Part shown: in pieces, positions 33,070 to 40,716 of the stretch
How positions within the stretch are numbered: position 1 is the first letter of the stretch
How the letters are laid out: every line of letters starts with the position of its first letter
DNA from: Gordonia amarae NBRC 15530
Lineage (GTDB): Bacteria; Actinomycetota; Actinomycetes; Mycobacteriales; Mycobacteriaceae
Reading direction: 5' to 3'
Length of the DNA: 59,326 bases
NCBI RefSeq assembly: GCF_000241345.1
Contig: NZ_BAED01000021.1
Coordinates: 1-59,326 of the forward strand
The notes under the pieces: generated by a model
The model's input: only the letters and a program-made list of their open reading frames with translations
Database searches by the model: none
What the model was told of the DNA's origin: nothing
Made by a program: the position numbers and the translations under genes

Positions 33070-34929
33070 ATGTCCAAGGTCATGGATGCCCTGGCACCCA
33101 CGCTGCCGTTCGACCACGACGCCATTCGCGAGAAGTACCAGGCCGAACGCGACAAGCGTGTTCGCACCGATGGTGAAGCCCAGTTCAACGCCGTCGATGT
33201 CAGCGGCGAGTACGCCGAATACCTCACCCACGACCCGTTCGCGCCCCAACCCGAACCGCGCGAGGCGCTGACCGACACCATCGAGGTGGCCATCGTCGGT
33301 GGCGGCTGGGTCGGCCTGATGCTCGGCGCCCGGCTCACCCAGCAGGGTGTCACCGATTTCCGGATCATCGACTCGGCAGCCGATTTCGGCGGTACCTGGT
33401 ACTGGAACCGGTATCCGGGCGCACACTGCGACATCGAGTCGTACTCGTATCTGCCGTTGCTCGATGAAACCGGTTACGTTCCCCGCGAACGGTACGCGAG
33501 TGCACCCGAGATCTTCGAGCACGCCCAGCGCATCGGCAAGCATTTCGACCTGTACGGCAAGGCCGTGTTCCAGACCTGGGTGACCGAGGCCCGTTGGGAC
33601 GAGGATGCCCGTCTGTGGACGGTGGAAACCAATCGCGGGGACAAGATGCGGGCCAAGTATCTCGCTCTGGCCACCGGACCGGCGAGCCGCCCGCGCCTGC
33701 CCGGCATCCCGGGTATCCACGACTACCAGGGCCCCTCCTTCCACACCTGCCGCTGGGACTACTCGGTCACCGGTGGCGCGCCGGGTGAACCGATGACCGA
33801 CCTCGCCGACAAGAAGGTCGCGGTCATCGGCACCGGCTCCACCGGCATCCAGGCCATTCCCCGTCTGGCCCAGGATGCGGGCCACCTCTACGTCTTTCAG
33901 CGCACACCGTCGTCGGTGGACTTCCGCAACAACCGGCCGACCGACCCCGAATGGGCGGCCACCCTCGAACCCGGGTGGCAGAAACGCCGCATGGATGCGT
34001 TCAACGCCGCGATGCTCGGTGCCGGACCCATCGACGGCCCCGAAGGCGACTTCACCGACGACGGCTGGATGCGGCCCATCCAGTCGGTGACCGGGCTCGC
34101 CGCGCAGCTCGACGACCCCGCGGTACTGGGTGAGCCGGGCGAACTCGACGACCTGATCGACCTGTCCGATGACCAGACGATGGAACGGATCCGCGCCCGC
34201 GTCGATTCCGACATCACCGATCCGGCGGTCCGCGACAAGCTCAAGGCCTGGTACAAGCAGTTCTGCAAGCGCCCCACCTTCAGCGACGAGTACCTGCCGA
34301 CGTTCAACCGCGACAACGTGACTCTCGTGGATGTGGCCGAGAGCAAGGGCATCGACCGGATCGATGCGACCGGTATCGTCGCCAATGGCGAACACTACGA
34401 CGTCGACCTGATCGTGTATGCCAGCGGTTTCGAGATCACCAGTGATTTCAAGCGCCGCATGGGCATCCCCGTGTTCGGCTCGGACGGTCAGTCGCTGTAC
34501 GACCACTGGGGCGACGGTATGCGTGCGTTCCAGTCGCATTCCACGTACGGCTTCCCGAATATGTTCATCGTCGGCGGCCTGTTCCCGTTCGGTTTCGGCG
34601 CCAACTACTGTTCCAGCGTCGACGATATCTCCGGGCACGTGGCCTACATCATCGCCGAGGCCGACAAGCGCGGCGCATCGCGGGTGGAGGTGACGCAAGA
34701 GACCGAGAACGGCTGGGTGCAGACCCAGGTCGATTCCGACGGCGGCATCGCCAAGAACCTCGGCGGTGCCGAAACATCCTGCACCCCTGGCTATTACAAC
34801 CAGGAAGGCGCAGAGGTAAAGTCCCGCAACTGGAAGCAGGAACAGTATTGGGGCACGGTCATCGAGTTCGGCCGGCTCCTGCAGGACTGGCGCACCGACG
34901 GCAAGCTCGAAGGCTTCAACCTGCGGTAA
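33070..34929 (+). CDS. Type I Baeyer-Villiger flavin monooxygenase
   Basis: This 619-aa protein has the FAD Rossmann motif G77-G-G-W-V-G82, the BVMO pattern GGTWYWNRYPGAHCD (107-121), the type I fingerprint region Y219-Q-G-x3-H225-x3-W229 and an NADPH Rossmann motif G254-T-G-S-T-G259. The length exceeds that of cyclohexanone monooxygenase by about 75 residues, mostly an N-terminal extension as in steroid/cyclopentadecanone-type enzymes. It converts a ketone to an ester or lactone using NADPH and O2. It is preceded by the esterase and followed by a terminator. Confidence 0.93.
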   Translation: MSKVMDALAPTLPFDHDAIREKYQAERDKRVRTDGEAQFNAVDVSGEYAEYLTHDPFAPQPEPREALTDTIEVAIVGGGWVGLMLGARLTQQGVTDFRIIDSAADFGGTWYWNRYPGAHCDIESYSYLPLLDETGYVPRERYASAPEIFEHAQRIGKHFDLYGKAVFQTWVTEARWDEDARLWTVETNRGDKMRAKYLALATGPASRPRLPGIPGIHDYQGPSFHTCRWDYSVTGGAPGEPMTDLADKKVAVIGTGSTGIQAIPRLAQDAGHLYVFQRTPSSVDFRNNRPTDPEWAATLEPGWQKRRMDAFNAAMLGAGPIDGPEGDFTDDGWMRPIQSVTGLAAQLDDPAVLGEPGELDDLIDLSDDQTMERIRARVDSDITDPAVRDKLKAWYKQFCKRPTFSDEYLPTFNRDNVTLVDVAESKGIDRIDATGIVANGEHYDVDLIVYASGFEITSDFKRRMGIPVFGSDGQSLYDHWGDGMRAFQSHSTYGFPNMFIVGGLFPFGFGANYCSSVDDISGHVAYIIAEADKRGASRVEVTQETENGWVQTQVDSDGGIAKNLGGAETSCTPGYYNQEGAEVKSRNWKQEQYWGTVIEFGRLLQDWRTDGKLEGFNLR

Positions 34930-34945
34930 CGCACCCGAGTCCGCT

Positions 34946-34994
34946 CAGCAGTCGAGCCCGTCGGCCCGCTATCGGTCTTCGGGCTTGACTGCTG
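34946..34994 (+). terminator. Terminator hairpin after BVMO
   Basis: 15-bp arms with one mismatch (34946-34960 and 34980-34994) and a 19-nt loop, starting 17 bp after the monooxygenase stop. No T tract follows. Confidence 0.65.
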
Positions 34995-35115
34995 TCACGA
35001 CGCCGCGCTCGGTGGAACGCGGCCCCGGACGTAAGCCCCACATGTCTGACAGTCTTGGCTACACTGGCGGCCAGGTTCTCGGAATCAAGACCCACCCCGG
35101 CCGGAGGTGATCGAT

Positions 35116-35718
35116 ATGTCAACGCTCCCCTCGGACCAGGTCGGCATCTTCCCCGTCCCGCGGTCGGGCAGGTGGACTGCGGCCGATCTCGACCACCTGC
35201 CGGACAACGGACTCCGCTACGAGGTGCTCAATGGTCAGCTCATCGTGAACGCCGCCCCCAAGCCCCGGCATCAATGGGTGATCAAGTGGCTGGAACGAGC
35301 ACTCGACGACGCTGCGCCGGACGATCACTACGTACTCGCCGGCATCGGCGTCCTGATCGGCGACGACGAACCGATCCCGGACCTGACCGTCGCACGCGGC
35401 GCCGTCCCCATGGATGACCGGGGTGTCCCCGTGGCCGACGTCGCTCTCGTCGTCGAGGTGGTCGCATCATCGACGACATTGCAGGACCGGATGGTCAAAC
35501 CTGCGTTCTACGCGGCGGCCGGGATCCCGAACTACTGGCGCATCGAGATCAACCCGTTCAAGGGCCGGTTTCGGGCCGAGCGTCTTCCGGTTCTGTTCGC
35601 GTACGCCCTCGATGACTCCGGCGAGTACCAACTGGCCCACCGCGTACCCGCCGATCAGCTCGTAACCTTGCGATCACCCTTCGCGTTCACCGTGGACACC
35701 GCCTCCTGGCTGCGTTGA
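35116..35718 (+). CDS. Uma2 family (DUF820) PD-(D/E)xK nuclease-like protein
   Basis: A 200-aa protein from ATG 35116 (GGAGG 8 nt upstream; an in-frame GTG at 35107 overlaps that site). It has the Uma2 pattern: LRYEVLNGQLIVNAAPKPRHQWV, then PDLTV with the active-site Asp, and VVEVVASSTTLQDRMVKPAFYAAAGIPNYW carrying the Glu and Lys of a PD-(D/E)xK core. Uma2 proteins are common in actinobacteria and cyanobacteria. Their biological role is uncertain, and nothing here ties it to the catabolic genes. Confidence 0.85.
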   Translation: MSTLPSDQVGIFPVPRSGRWTAADLDHLPDNGLRYEVLNGQLIVNAAPKPRHQWVIKWLERALDDAAPDDHYVLAGIGVLIGDDEPIPDLTVARGAVPMDDRGVPVADVALVVEVVASSTTLQDRMVKPAFYAAAGIPNYWRIEINPFKGRFRAERLPVLFAYALDDSGEYQLAHRVPADQLVTLRSPFAFTVDTASWLR

Positions 35719-35778
35719 CCGCTATGGTCAAACCCCGGTGACCTGGGGATTGTGAGATTGTTGCCATAACAGTATGGC
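35715..35778. promoter_or_regulatory. Two short inverted repeats before the isochorismatase-fold gene
   Basis: TTGACC-N5-GGTCAA (35715-35731) overlaps the Uma2 stop codon. GCCATA-N4-TATGGC (35763-35778) covers an ATG at 35774. They could be operator sites or a small hairpin controlling start selection. Confidence 0.4.
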
Positions 35779-35803
35779 TTCTGCCGACCGAAACGGAGCA
35801 CCC

Positions 35804-36418
35804 GTGGCCCGCCCCCTCGCCGAACTCGTCCGTCCCGCGCACACCGCGATCGTCACCCAGGAATGCCAGGAGGCGGTGGTGGGAACCAACGCGGGACTGG
35901 CCGCGCTCGCCGAGGAAGCCCAGCGGGAGGCGATCCCCAATATCGCGCGGCTGCTTCCGGTGGCGCGTGCCGCGGGCGTCAGCGTCATCCACTGCGTGGT
36001 GACCCGGCGCGCCGACGGCCGCGGCTCCAACCACAACGCCGCACTGTTCGCCTACGGCGCCAAGACCTTGTCCGCCGAACCCGGCAGCCACGGCGCGTCG
36101 GTGGTGCCGGAGCTCGGCCCCGAACGGTCGGATCTGGTGCTCACCCGGCTGCACGGACTCGGCCCGATGTGTGGCACCGACCTCGACTCGGTTCTCCGCA
36201 ACCTGGGTGTGACAACGATTGTCCCCGTGGGTGTTTCACTGAACGTGGCGATCCCGAACTTCGTGATGGACGCCGTCAACAAGTCCTACGACGTGGTGCT
36301 CCCCGGTGACGGAGTCGCCGGCATCCCCACCGACTACGGGCAGGCCGTCCTCAAGAACACGCTCTCGCTGCTGAGTACCGTCGTCACCACAGACGACCTG
36401 ATCGAGATCTGGAGCTGA
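35804..36418 (+). CDS. Isochorismatase-fold protein lacking the catalytic triad
   Basis: The cysteine-hydrolase fold is recognisable (HTAIVTQECQEAVVG, RAAGVSVIHCVVTRR, LGVTTIVPVGVSLNVAIPNFVMDA). The usual Asp (DxQ) is Glu in QECQ, the catalytic Lys position appears as Arg in LTRLHG, and the nucleophilic Cys (TNVC) is Ala in LNVA. Hydrolase activity is therefore doubtful. GTG 35804 with GGAG 5 nt upstream is the likely start; ATG 35774 is also in frame, giving 214 aa instead of 204. It stands alone on + between a Uma2 gene and minus-strand dehydrogenases. Confidence 0.78.
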   Translation: MARPLAELVRPAHTAIVTQECQEAVVGTNAGLAALAEEAQREAIPNIARLLPVARAAGVSVIHCVVTRRADGRGSNHNAALFAYGAKTLSAEPGSHGASVVPELGPERSDLVLTRLHGLGPMCGTDLDSVLRNLGVTTIVPVGVSLNVAIPNFVMDAVNKSYDVVLPGDGVAGIPTDYGQAVLKNTLSLLSTVVTTDDLIEIWS

Positions 36419-36425
36419 CCGGCTC

Positions 36426-37427
36426 TCAGACCTTCAGGACGAGTTTGCCGGTGTTGACGCCGGCGTACAGACCTAGGAGGGCGTCGGGGAAGGCCGCCAC
36501 ACCGCCGTCGATGACGGTTTCGCGGGCGACGAGGCGGCCGTCGGCGATCATCTCCGAGATGGCGGCAACGGCCTCGGGGAAGCGGTCCTCGTAGTCGAAG
36601 ACGACGAAGCCGGTCATCGTCGCGCGGAACACCAGCAGCGACATGTAGCGCTTGGGTCCGGGAGCGAGGGTCTCGTCGTTGTAGCCGGCGACGGCGCCGC
36701 AGATGACGACGCGGGCGCCGCGCCGCAGGTTGGCCAGGGCGGCGTCGAGGATGTCGCCGCCGACATTGTCGAAGTAGACGTCGATGCCCTTGGGTGCGAT
36801 CTCGCGCAGCCGTCGCAGGACGTTCTCGCTCTTGTAGTCGATCGCCTCGTCGAGGCCGATCTCCTTGAGCCAGGCCACTTTATCGGGTCCGCCGGCGATG
36901 CCGATGACACGGCAGCCCTCGGCCTTGGCGAGCTGCGCGACGACACTGCCCACCGCCCCGGCCGCAGCCGACACCAGCACCGTCTCCCCCGCCTTGATCC
37001 GGCCCACGTCGTGTAGCCCGAAATAGGCGGTCATGCCCGTCATCCCCAGGGCACCGAGCCAGGTCGGGGCCGCTGCGACGCCGAGGTCGATCGTGGTGAC
37101 GCCGGTGCCATCGCTGAGTGCGTATTCCACCACCCCGAAGGTTCCGGCGACGGCGTCGCCGACCGCGAAATCGGGATGCCGCGACGCCACGACGCTGCCG
37201 GTGCACATGGCGCGCATCGCCTCGCCGATCTGGACGGGCGGGATGTAGGAGCGGACATCGTTGAGCCAGCCGCGCATCGCCGGGTCGAGGGAGATGTGGT
37301 CGACCTTGACGACGAACTGACCCTCTCCCGGTTCGGGCACCTCGACGGTCACCGCACTCCACGTGCCGGCATCCGGGTAGCCGGTGGGACGGCTGGCGAG
37401 ATGGACTTCGTTCGACGACCACGACAT
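36426..37427 (-). CDS. NADP-dependent zinc-free MDR oxidoreductase (PTGR/LTB4DH type)
   Basis: A 333-aa protein with the double-bond-reductase pattern: DPAMRGWLNDVRSYIPPVQIGEAMR, LGMTGMTAYFGLHDVG, a nucleotide loop AAAGAVGSVVAQLAK, and DNVGGDILDAAL. Zinc-binding Cys/His are absent. The family reduces alpha,beta-unsaturated ketones with NADPH. It follows a zinc ADH on the same strand, but the long inverted repeat at 37471-37498 between them may separate transcription. Confidence 0.88.
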   Translation of the reverse strand: MSWSSNEVHLASRPTGYPDAGTWSAVTVEVPEPGEGQFVVKVDHISLDPAMRGWLNDVRSYIPPVQIGEAMRAMCTGSVVASRHPDFAVGDAVAGTFGVVEYALSDGTGVTTIDLGVAAAPTWLGALGMTGMTAYFGLHDVGRIKAGETVLVSAAAGAVGSVVAQLAKAEGCRVIGIAGGPDKVAWLKEIGLDEAIDYKSENVLRRLREIAPKGIDVYFDNVGGDILDAALANLRRGARVVICGAVAGYNDETLAPGPKRYMSLLVFRATMTGFVVFDYEDRFPEAVAAISEMIADGRLVARETVIDGGVAAFPDALLGLYAGVNTGKLVLKV

Positions 37428-37470
37428 CGGGGTGCCTCCTGTGGGACGGTTGGGTTCCCTCGCACGCTAT

Positions 37471-37498
37471 CCCTACCTGAATTCAGATTCAAGTAGGG
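37471..37498. promoter_or_regulatory. 28-bp inverted repeat upstream of the MDR oxidoreductase
   Basis: CCCTACCTGAAT TCAG ATTCAAGTAGGG has 11 of 12 matching arm positions. It lies 44 bp before the oxidoreductase start and 10 bp before the ADH stop. The AT-containing centre suits a TetR-type operator better than a terminator. Confidence 0.55.
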
Positions 37499-37508
37499 GT
37501 GGTGCGGC

Positions 37509-38528
37509 CTACCGCCCGGGCTGGACCAGCACCTTCACGTCCCGGCTGGTACCCGCGCCCAGCTCACGGAGTGCGGCGTCGACCCCGTCGAGGCCGATGA
37601 CCGAGGTGATCAGCGCCGACGAGTTGATGCGGCCCGCGGCCAGGGAGTCGAGGGCCTCGGTGAAGTCACGACGGCTGTACGCGGTGGAGCCGATGATCGT
37701 GAGTTCGTTGACGGTCACCACCATCGGCAGGAGCTCGGCCGGTTCGATCGCGATACCGAGGATCACGATCGTGCCGGAATAGGCGAGGACGCTCAGCGCC
37801 TGCCCGAGCACCGTGGAATTGCCGGTACAGTCGAGCACCGCCCGTACCGGACCGGCCAGCCCGGCCGCTGCCGCACACAGATCCTCGGGCGCGGTCACCA
37901 CCACCCCGAAGGTCTGAGCGAACACCCGACGATCCGTATTCGGTTCCACCACAAGGATGTCGGTGATGCCCCGTGAGTGCAGCGCCTCGACCACCAACAG
38001 CCCGATCGGTCCGGCGCCCATCACCACCACGCTGTCACCGGCGGCGACGCCGGACCGCCACACACCGCGCACCGCCACCGCCAACGGCTCGGTGAGCGCG
38101 GCGGTCCGCAGGTCGAGACCGTCCGGGACGGCGAACAACATCGACGCCGGTACCACCACCGAATCCGCCAGGGCGCCGGGACGCCCCAGACCGGGCCCCT
38201 GGGTGAGGCCGGCGATGCACACACCGTCGAGTTCGGGGTTTCGGCAGGCGAAGCACTCGCCGCAGTCCTCGATCGGCAGGATCACCACCCGGTCACCGGC
38301 CGACCAGCCGTCGACCCCGGGACCGACCTCGCCGACGGTGCCCGTGAATTCGTGCCCGAGCACATGCCCGCTCATCGGTTCGGGGGTGTCGAAGAACAGG
38401 TGCAGATCCGAGCCGCACACACCGCAGTAGGCGACGTCGATCCGCACTTCGCCGTCGCCCAGCGGCGCGTCGCCTACGGACCGGACAGATACCGATCGCC
38501 CGTCGCCGATAACAGCCGCTTTGCTCAT
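37509..38528 (-). CDS. Zinc-dependent MDR dehydrogenase (threonine/sorbitol DH-like)
   Basis: A 339-aa protein with catalytic zinc ligands C38, H59 and E60, a structural zinc site C89, C92, C95 and C104, and the cofactor loop GAGPIGLL. The pattern matches 2,3-butanediol / threonine dehydrogenase-like enzymes. An oxidation of a secondary alcohol is inferred; the substrate is unknown. The 3' end is 81 bp upstream of the MDR reductase. Repeat cluster B lies in its promoter region. Confidence 0.88.
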   Translation of the reverse strand: MSKAAVIGDGRSVSVRSVGDAPLGDGEVRIDVAYCGVCGSDLHLFFDTPEPMSGHVLGHEFTGTVGEVGPGVDGWSAGDRVVILPIEDCGECFACRNPELDGVCIAGLTQGPGLGRPGALADSVVVPASMLFAVPDGLDLRTAALTEPLAVAVRGVWRSGVAAGDSVVVMGAGPIGLLVVEALHSRGITDILVVEPNTDRRVFAQTFGVVVTAPEDLCAAAAGLAGPVRAVLDCTGNSTVLGQALSVLAYSGTIVILGIAIEPAELLPMVVTVNELTIIGSTAYSRRDFTEALDSLAAGRINSSALITSVIGLDGVDAALRELGAGTSRDVKVLVQPGR

Positions 38529-38568
38529 CTCACACCTTTCAACAACTTCGGCTCAATTCCGTCGTCGG

Positions 38569-38778
38569 TCGAGGTGCGAGATCGCGCGCCTCGAACCAAC
38601 CCACCGCCGGTTGAGGTGCGAACTCGCGAGCCTCGAAACCTGCCCACCGCCGGTTGAGGTGCGAGCTCGCGAGCCTCGAAACCTGGTGAGACGACAATGT
38701 TCATCTCACTGGGTTTCGAGGCTCGTCGCGTGCGCTCCTCACACCTCAACCGGCGACATGGATGCTCAACCGGCGAGA
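38569..38778. repeat. Dispersed repeat cluster B (three direct units plus inverted unit)
   Basis: Units beginning (T/C)GAGGTGCGA recur at about 38570, 38611 and 38654, each followed by GCCTCGAA. Then come TTTCGAGGCTCG and the inverted CACACCTCAACCGG near 38740. It is the longest copy of the family and fills the gap between the zinc ADH and the small conserved gene. Confidence 0.82.
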
Positions 38779-38788
38779 TGGAGGCGGT

Positions 38789-39091
38789 TCAGTCGCTGGA
38801 GGGGAGGGCTTTGGATTCTTTGAAGACCAGCACTGTGTCGCCTACGGACAGCGAGCCCTTGCCGGCCTTGGTGACCAGCACCTCGGCACCGTCGGCGTCG
38901 ACGTAGCGCTTGCCGAGGACCGTGCCGTCGGCGAATGCGTCGCTCAGGGTGGCTGCGGGGTCCCTGTCGCCACCGACGGCCACCATCGGCACACCGCCGC
39001 AGCGCAGGTCGTCGAGGCTGTCGGCGGCGGCGATGACGATCACCTGGGTGTCGCACACCTGGCTCTCGAATCGGGTTCCGTTTTTCACCAT
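38789..39091 (-). CDS. Small conserved protein (RCGGxPM motif), function unknown
   Basis: 100 aa, from ATG 39091 with AGGAG 7 nt upstream. Conserved-looking features are the N-terminal FESQVCDTQVIVI strand with a Cys, an LRCGGVPMV motif, and a C-terminal YVDADGAEVLVTKAGKGSLSVGDTVLVFKESKALPSSD. It contains two Cys (C13 and the one in RCGG) that could bind a metal. It sits 28 bp after the acyl-CoA ligase and is probably its partner or a small electron/CoA-binding factor. I do not recognise a function. Confidence 0.7.
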   Translation of the reverse strand: MVKNGTRFESQVCDTQVIVIAAADSLDDLRCGGVPMVAVGGDRDPAATLSDAFADGTVLGKRYVDADGAEVLVTKAGKGSLSVGDTVLVFKESKALPSSD

Positions 39092-39118
39092 TGGCTTACT
39101 CCTAGTACTTGTGAGCTG

Positions 39119-40630
39119 TTATTCGGCCGCAGCGGGGGTCAATTCATCGACCAGCACGCGACGGAGGATCTTTCCTGTTGCGGTGGAGGGCAATTCGTCG
39201 CGGAACACCACATGATCGGGGGTGCGGGAACCGCGCAGCCTGGTGCGGGCGAAGTCCCGCACCGCCTCGGCGTCCAGATCGGCGTCGGTGACACCGTCCT
39301 CGCGCACGACGACCGCGACGATCGCCTGTCCCCATTCAGGATCGGGCACACCGACCGCCACCACGTCGCGGATTCGCGGATGCTCCACGAGCACGTCCTC
39401 GACTTCGGCGGGGGCGATGTTCTCGCCGCCACGGATGATGGTGTCGTCGGAGCGGCCGCCGATGAACAGGTAGCCGTCGGCGTCGATGCTGGCGACATCC
39501 TTGGTGGGGAACCAGCCCTCGGCGTCGAGGACCGACCCGATGCCGGTGTACTTGCCCGACACCTGCGGCCCGCGGATGAACAGTTCGCCGGTCCCGTCAG
39601 CGCCGAGTACTGTGCCGTCGGCGTCCCGGATCTGCAGTTCGATACCGGGCACCGCGCGGCCCACCGAGCCGAGCCTGCGGGCAATCGCCGGATCGTCCGA
39701 GACATACGCCTCACGATGGTCGTCGGGGCCGAGAACCGCGATGGTGGAACTGGTTTCAGTGAGACCATAGGCGTTGACCAGACCGACATGACCGAGCAGG
39801 TCAAGGGTCCGGCGCACCAGCGGCTGCGGCACCTTGGAGCCGCCGTAGGCGAGGTTGCGCAGCGTCGGCAGCTCCACCGGTTCCTTCTCGTAGGCGGCGA
39901 TGATGCGGTCGAGCATCGTCGGCACCACCGTCGCGTTGGTGACGCCCTCGTCATGGACGAGTTGCAGCCAGGCCGCCGGGTCGAAGCGCTGCAGGTAGAT
40001 GGCGCGGCGACCCGCGTACAGGTTCGACAGCGCCGCGCTCACACCGGCGATGTGGTACGGCGGTACACAGATCAGGGCGGCGTCGGCGGGGTCGGCGGAG
40101 GCGAAGTCGACGGTGCCCATCACGTAGCTGGTGAGGTTGGCGTGGGTGATCTCCACGGCCTTCGGCTTGGAGGTGGTGCCGGAGGTGAACAGCACCACGG
40201 CCAGCGCGTCGGGGTCCGCATCCCCGGCCGGGGCCTGCGCATCCGCCGCGGCTTCCACATCCAGGAACTGCGCCGAGTCCAGCACCGTAACCCCGGCCTG
40301 GGCGGCGACGGCCTTGTACTCGGCATCGGCGATGACCACGGCACCGGGCAGCCGCTCGATGAGTTCCACCAGGGCGTCGGTGGTGAGCCGGTAGTTCAGC
40401 GGCGCGAACGGCACCCCGGCCCGCGCCGACGCGAACAACAGCACCGGCATCGCGGCACCGCCGGTGCCCACATACGCGACGCACTGCGCGCCCGACTCGG
40501 TGATCCGGGCGGCACCCTTGTTGACCAGGGCGTCGACCTGTCCCAGCGTAAGCCGCAGGTCGCCGTCGACGATCGCTTCCTTGTCCGGGTCCATCGACAC
40601 CGGCATTTCCAGCAATATGGCAATACTCAT
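39119..40630 (-). CDS. AMP-forming acyl-CoA ligase
   Basis: A 503-aa ANL-superfamily enzyme: P-loop LFTSGTTSKPKAVEITHANL, AYGLTETSSTI, GELFIRGPQVSGKY, the hinge DVASIDADGYLFIGGRSDD, and the C-terminal Lys in PSTATGKILRRVL. It activates a carboxylic acid to its CoA ester. In the operon it follows two aldehyde dehydrogenases and two dehydrogenases, so the acid is probably made by those enzymes. Confidence 0.92.
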   Translation of the reverse strand: MSIAILLEMPVSMDPDKEAIVDGDLRLTLGQVDALVNKGAARITESGAQCVAYVGTGGAAMPVLLFASARAGVPFAPLNYRLTTDALVELIERLPGAVVIADAEYKAVAAQAGVTVLDSAQFLDVEAAADAQAPAGDADPDALAVVLFTSGTTSKPKAVEITHANLTSYVMGTVDFASADPADAALICVPPYHIAGVSAALSNLYAGRRAIYLQRFDPAAWLQLVHDEGVTNATVVPTMLDRIIAAYEKEPVELPTLRNLAYGGSKVPQPLVRRTLDLLGHVGLVNAYGLTETSSTIAVLGPDDHREAYVSDDPAIARRLGSVGRAVPGIELQIRDADGTVLGADGTGELFIRGPQVSGKYTGIGSVLDAEGWFPTKDVASIDADGYLFIGGRSDDTIIRGGENIAPAEVEDVLVEHPRIRDVVAVGVPDPEWGQAIVAVVVREDGVTDADLDAEAVRDFARTRLRGSRTPDHVVFRDELPSTATGKILRRVLVDELTPAAAE

Positions 40631-40716
40631 GACATTTCCCTACCCGCAAGCCTGTGTGATGCCCACGTCGATGACATACGCATATGACTTGAACGACTAA
40701 GCACGTTCTCTCTATC

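Noticed and set aside
38569..38700. Three regularly spaced units of about 42 bp looked like a small CRISPR array.
   Set aside because: The units vary in sequence, the intervening sequences share words with one another, the array ends in inverted copies, and no cas gene is present. They belong to the dispersed repeat family.
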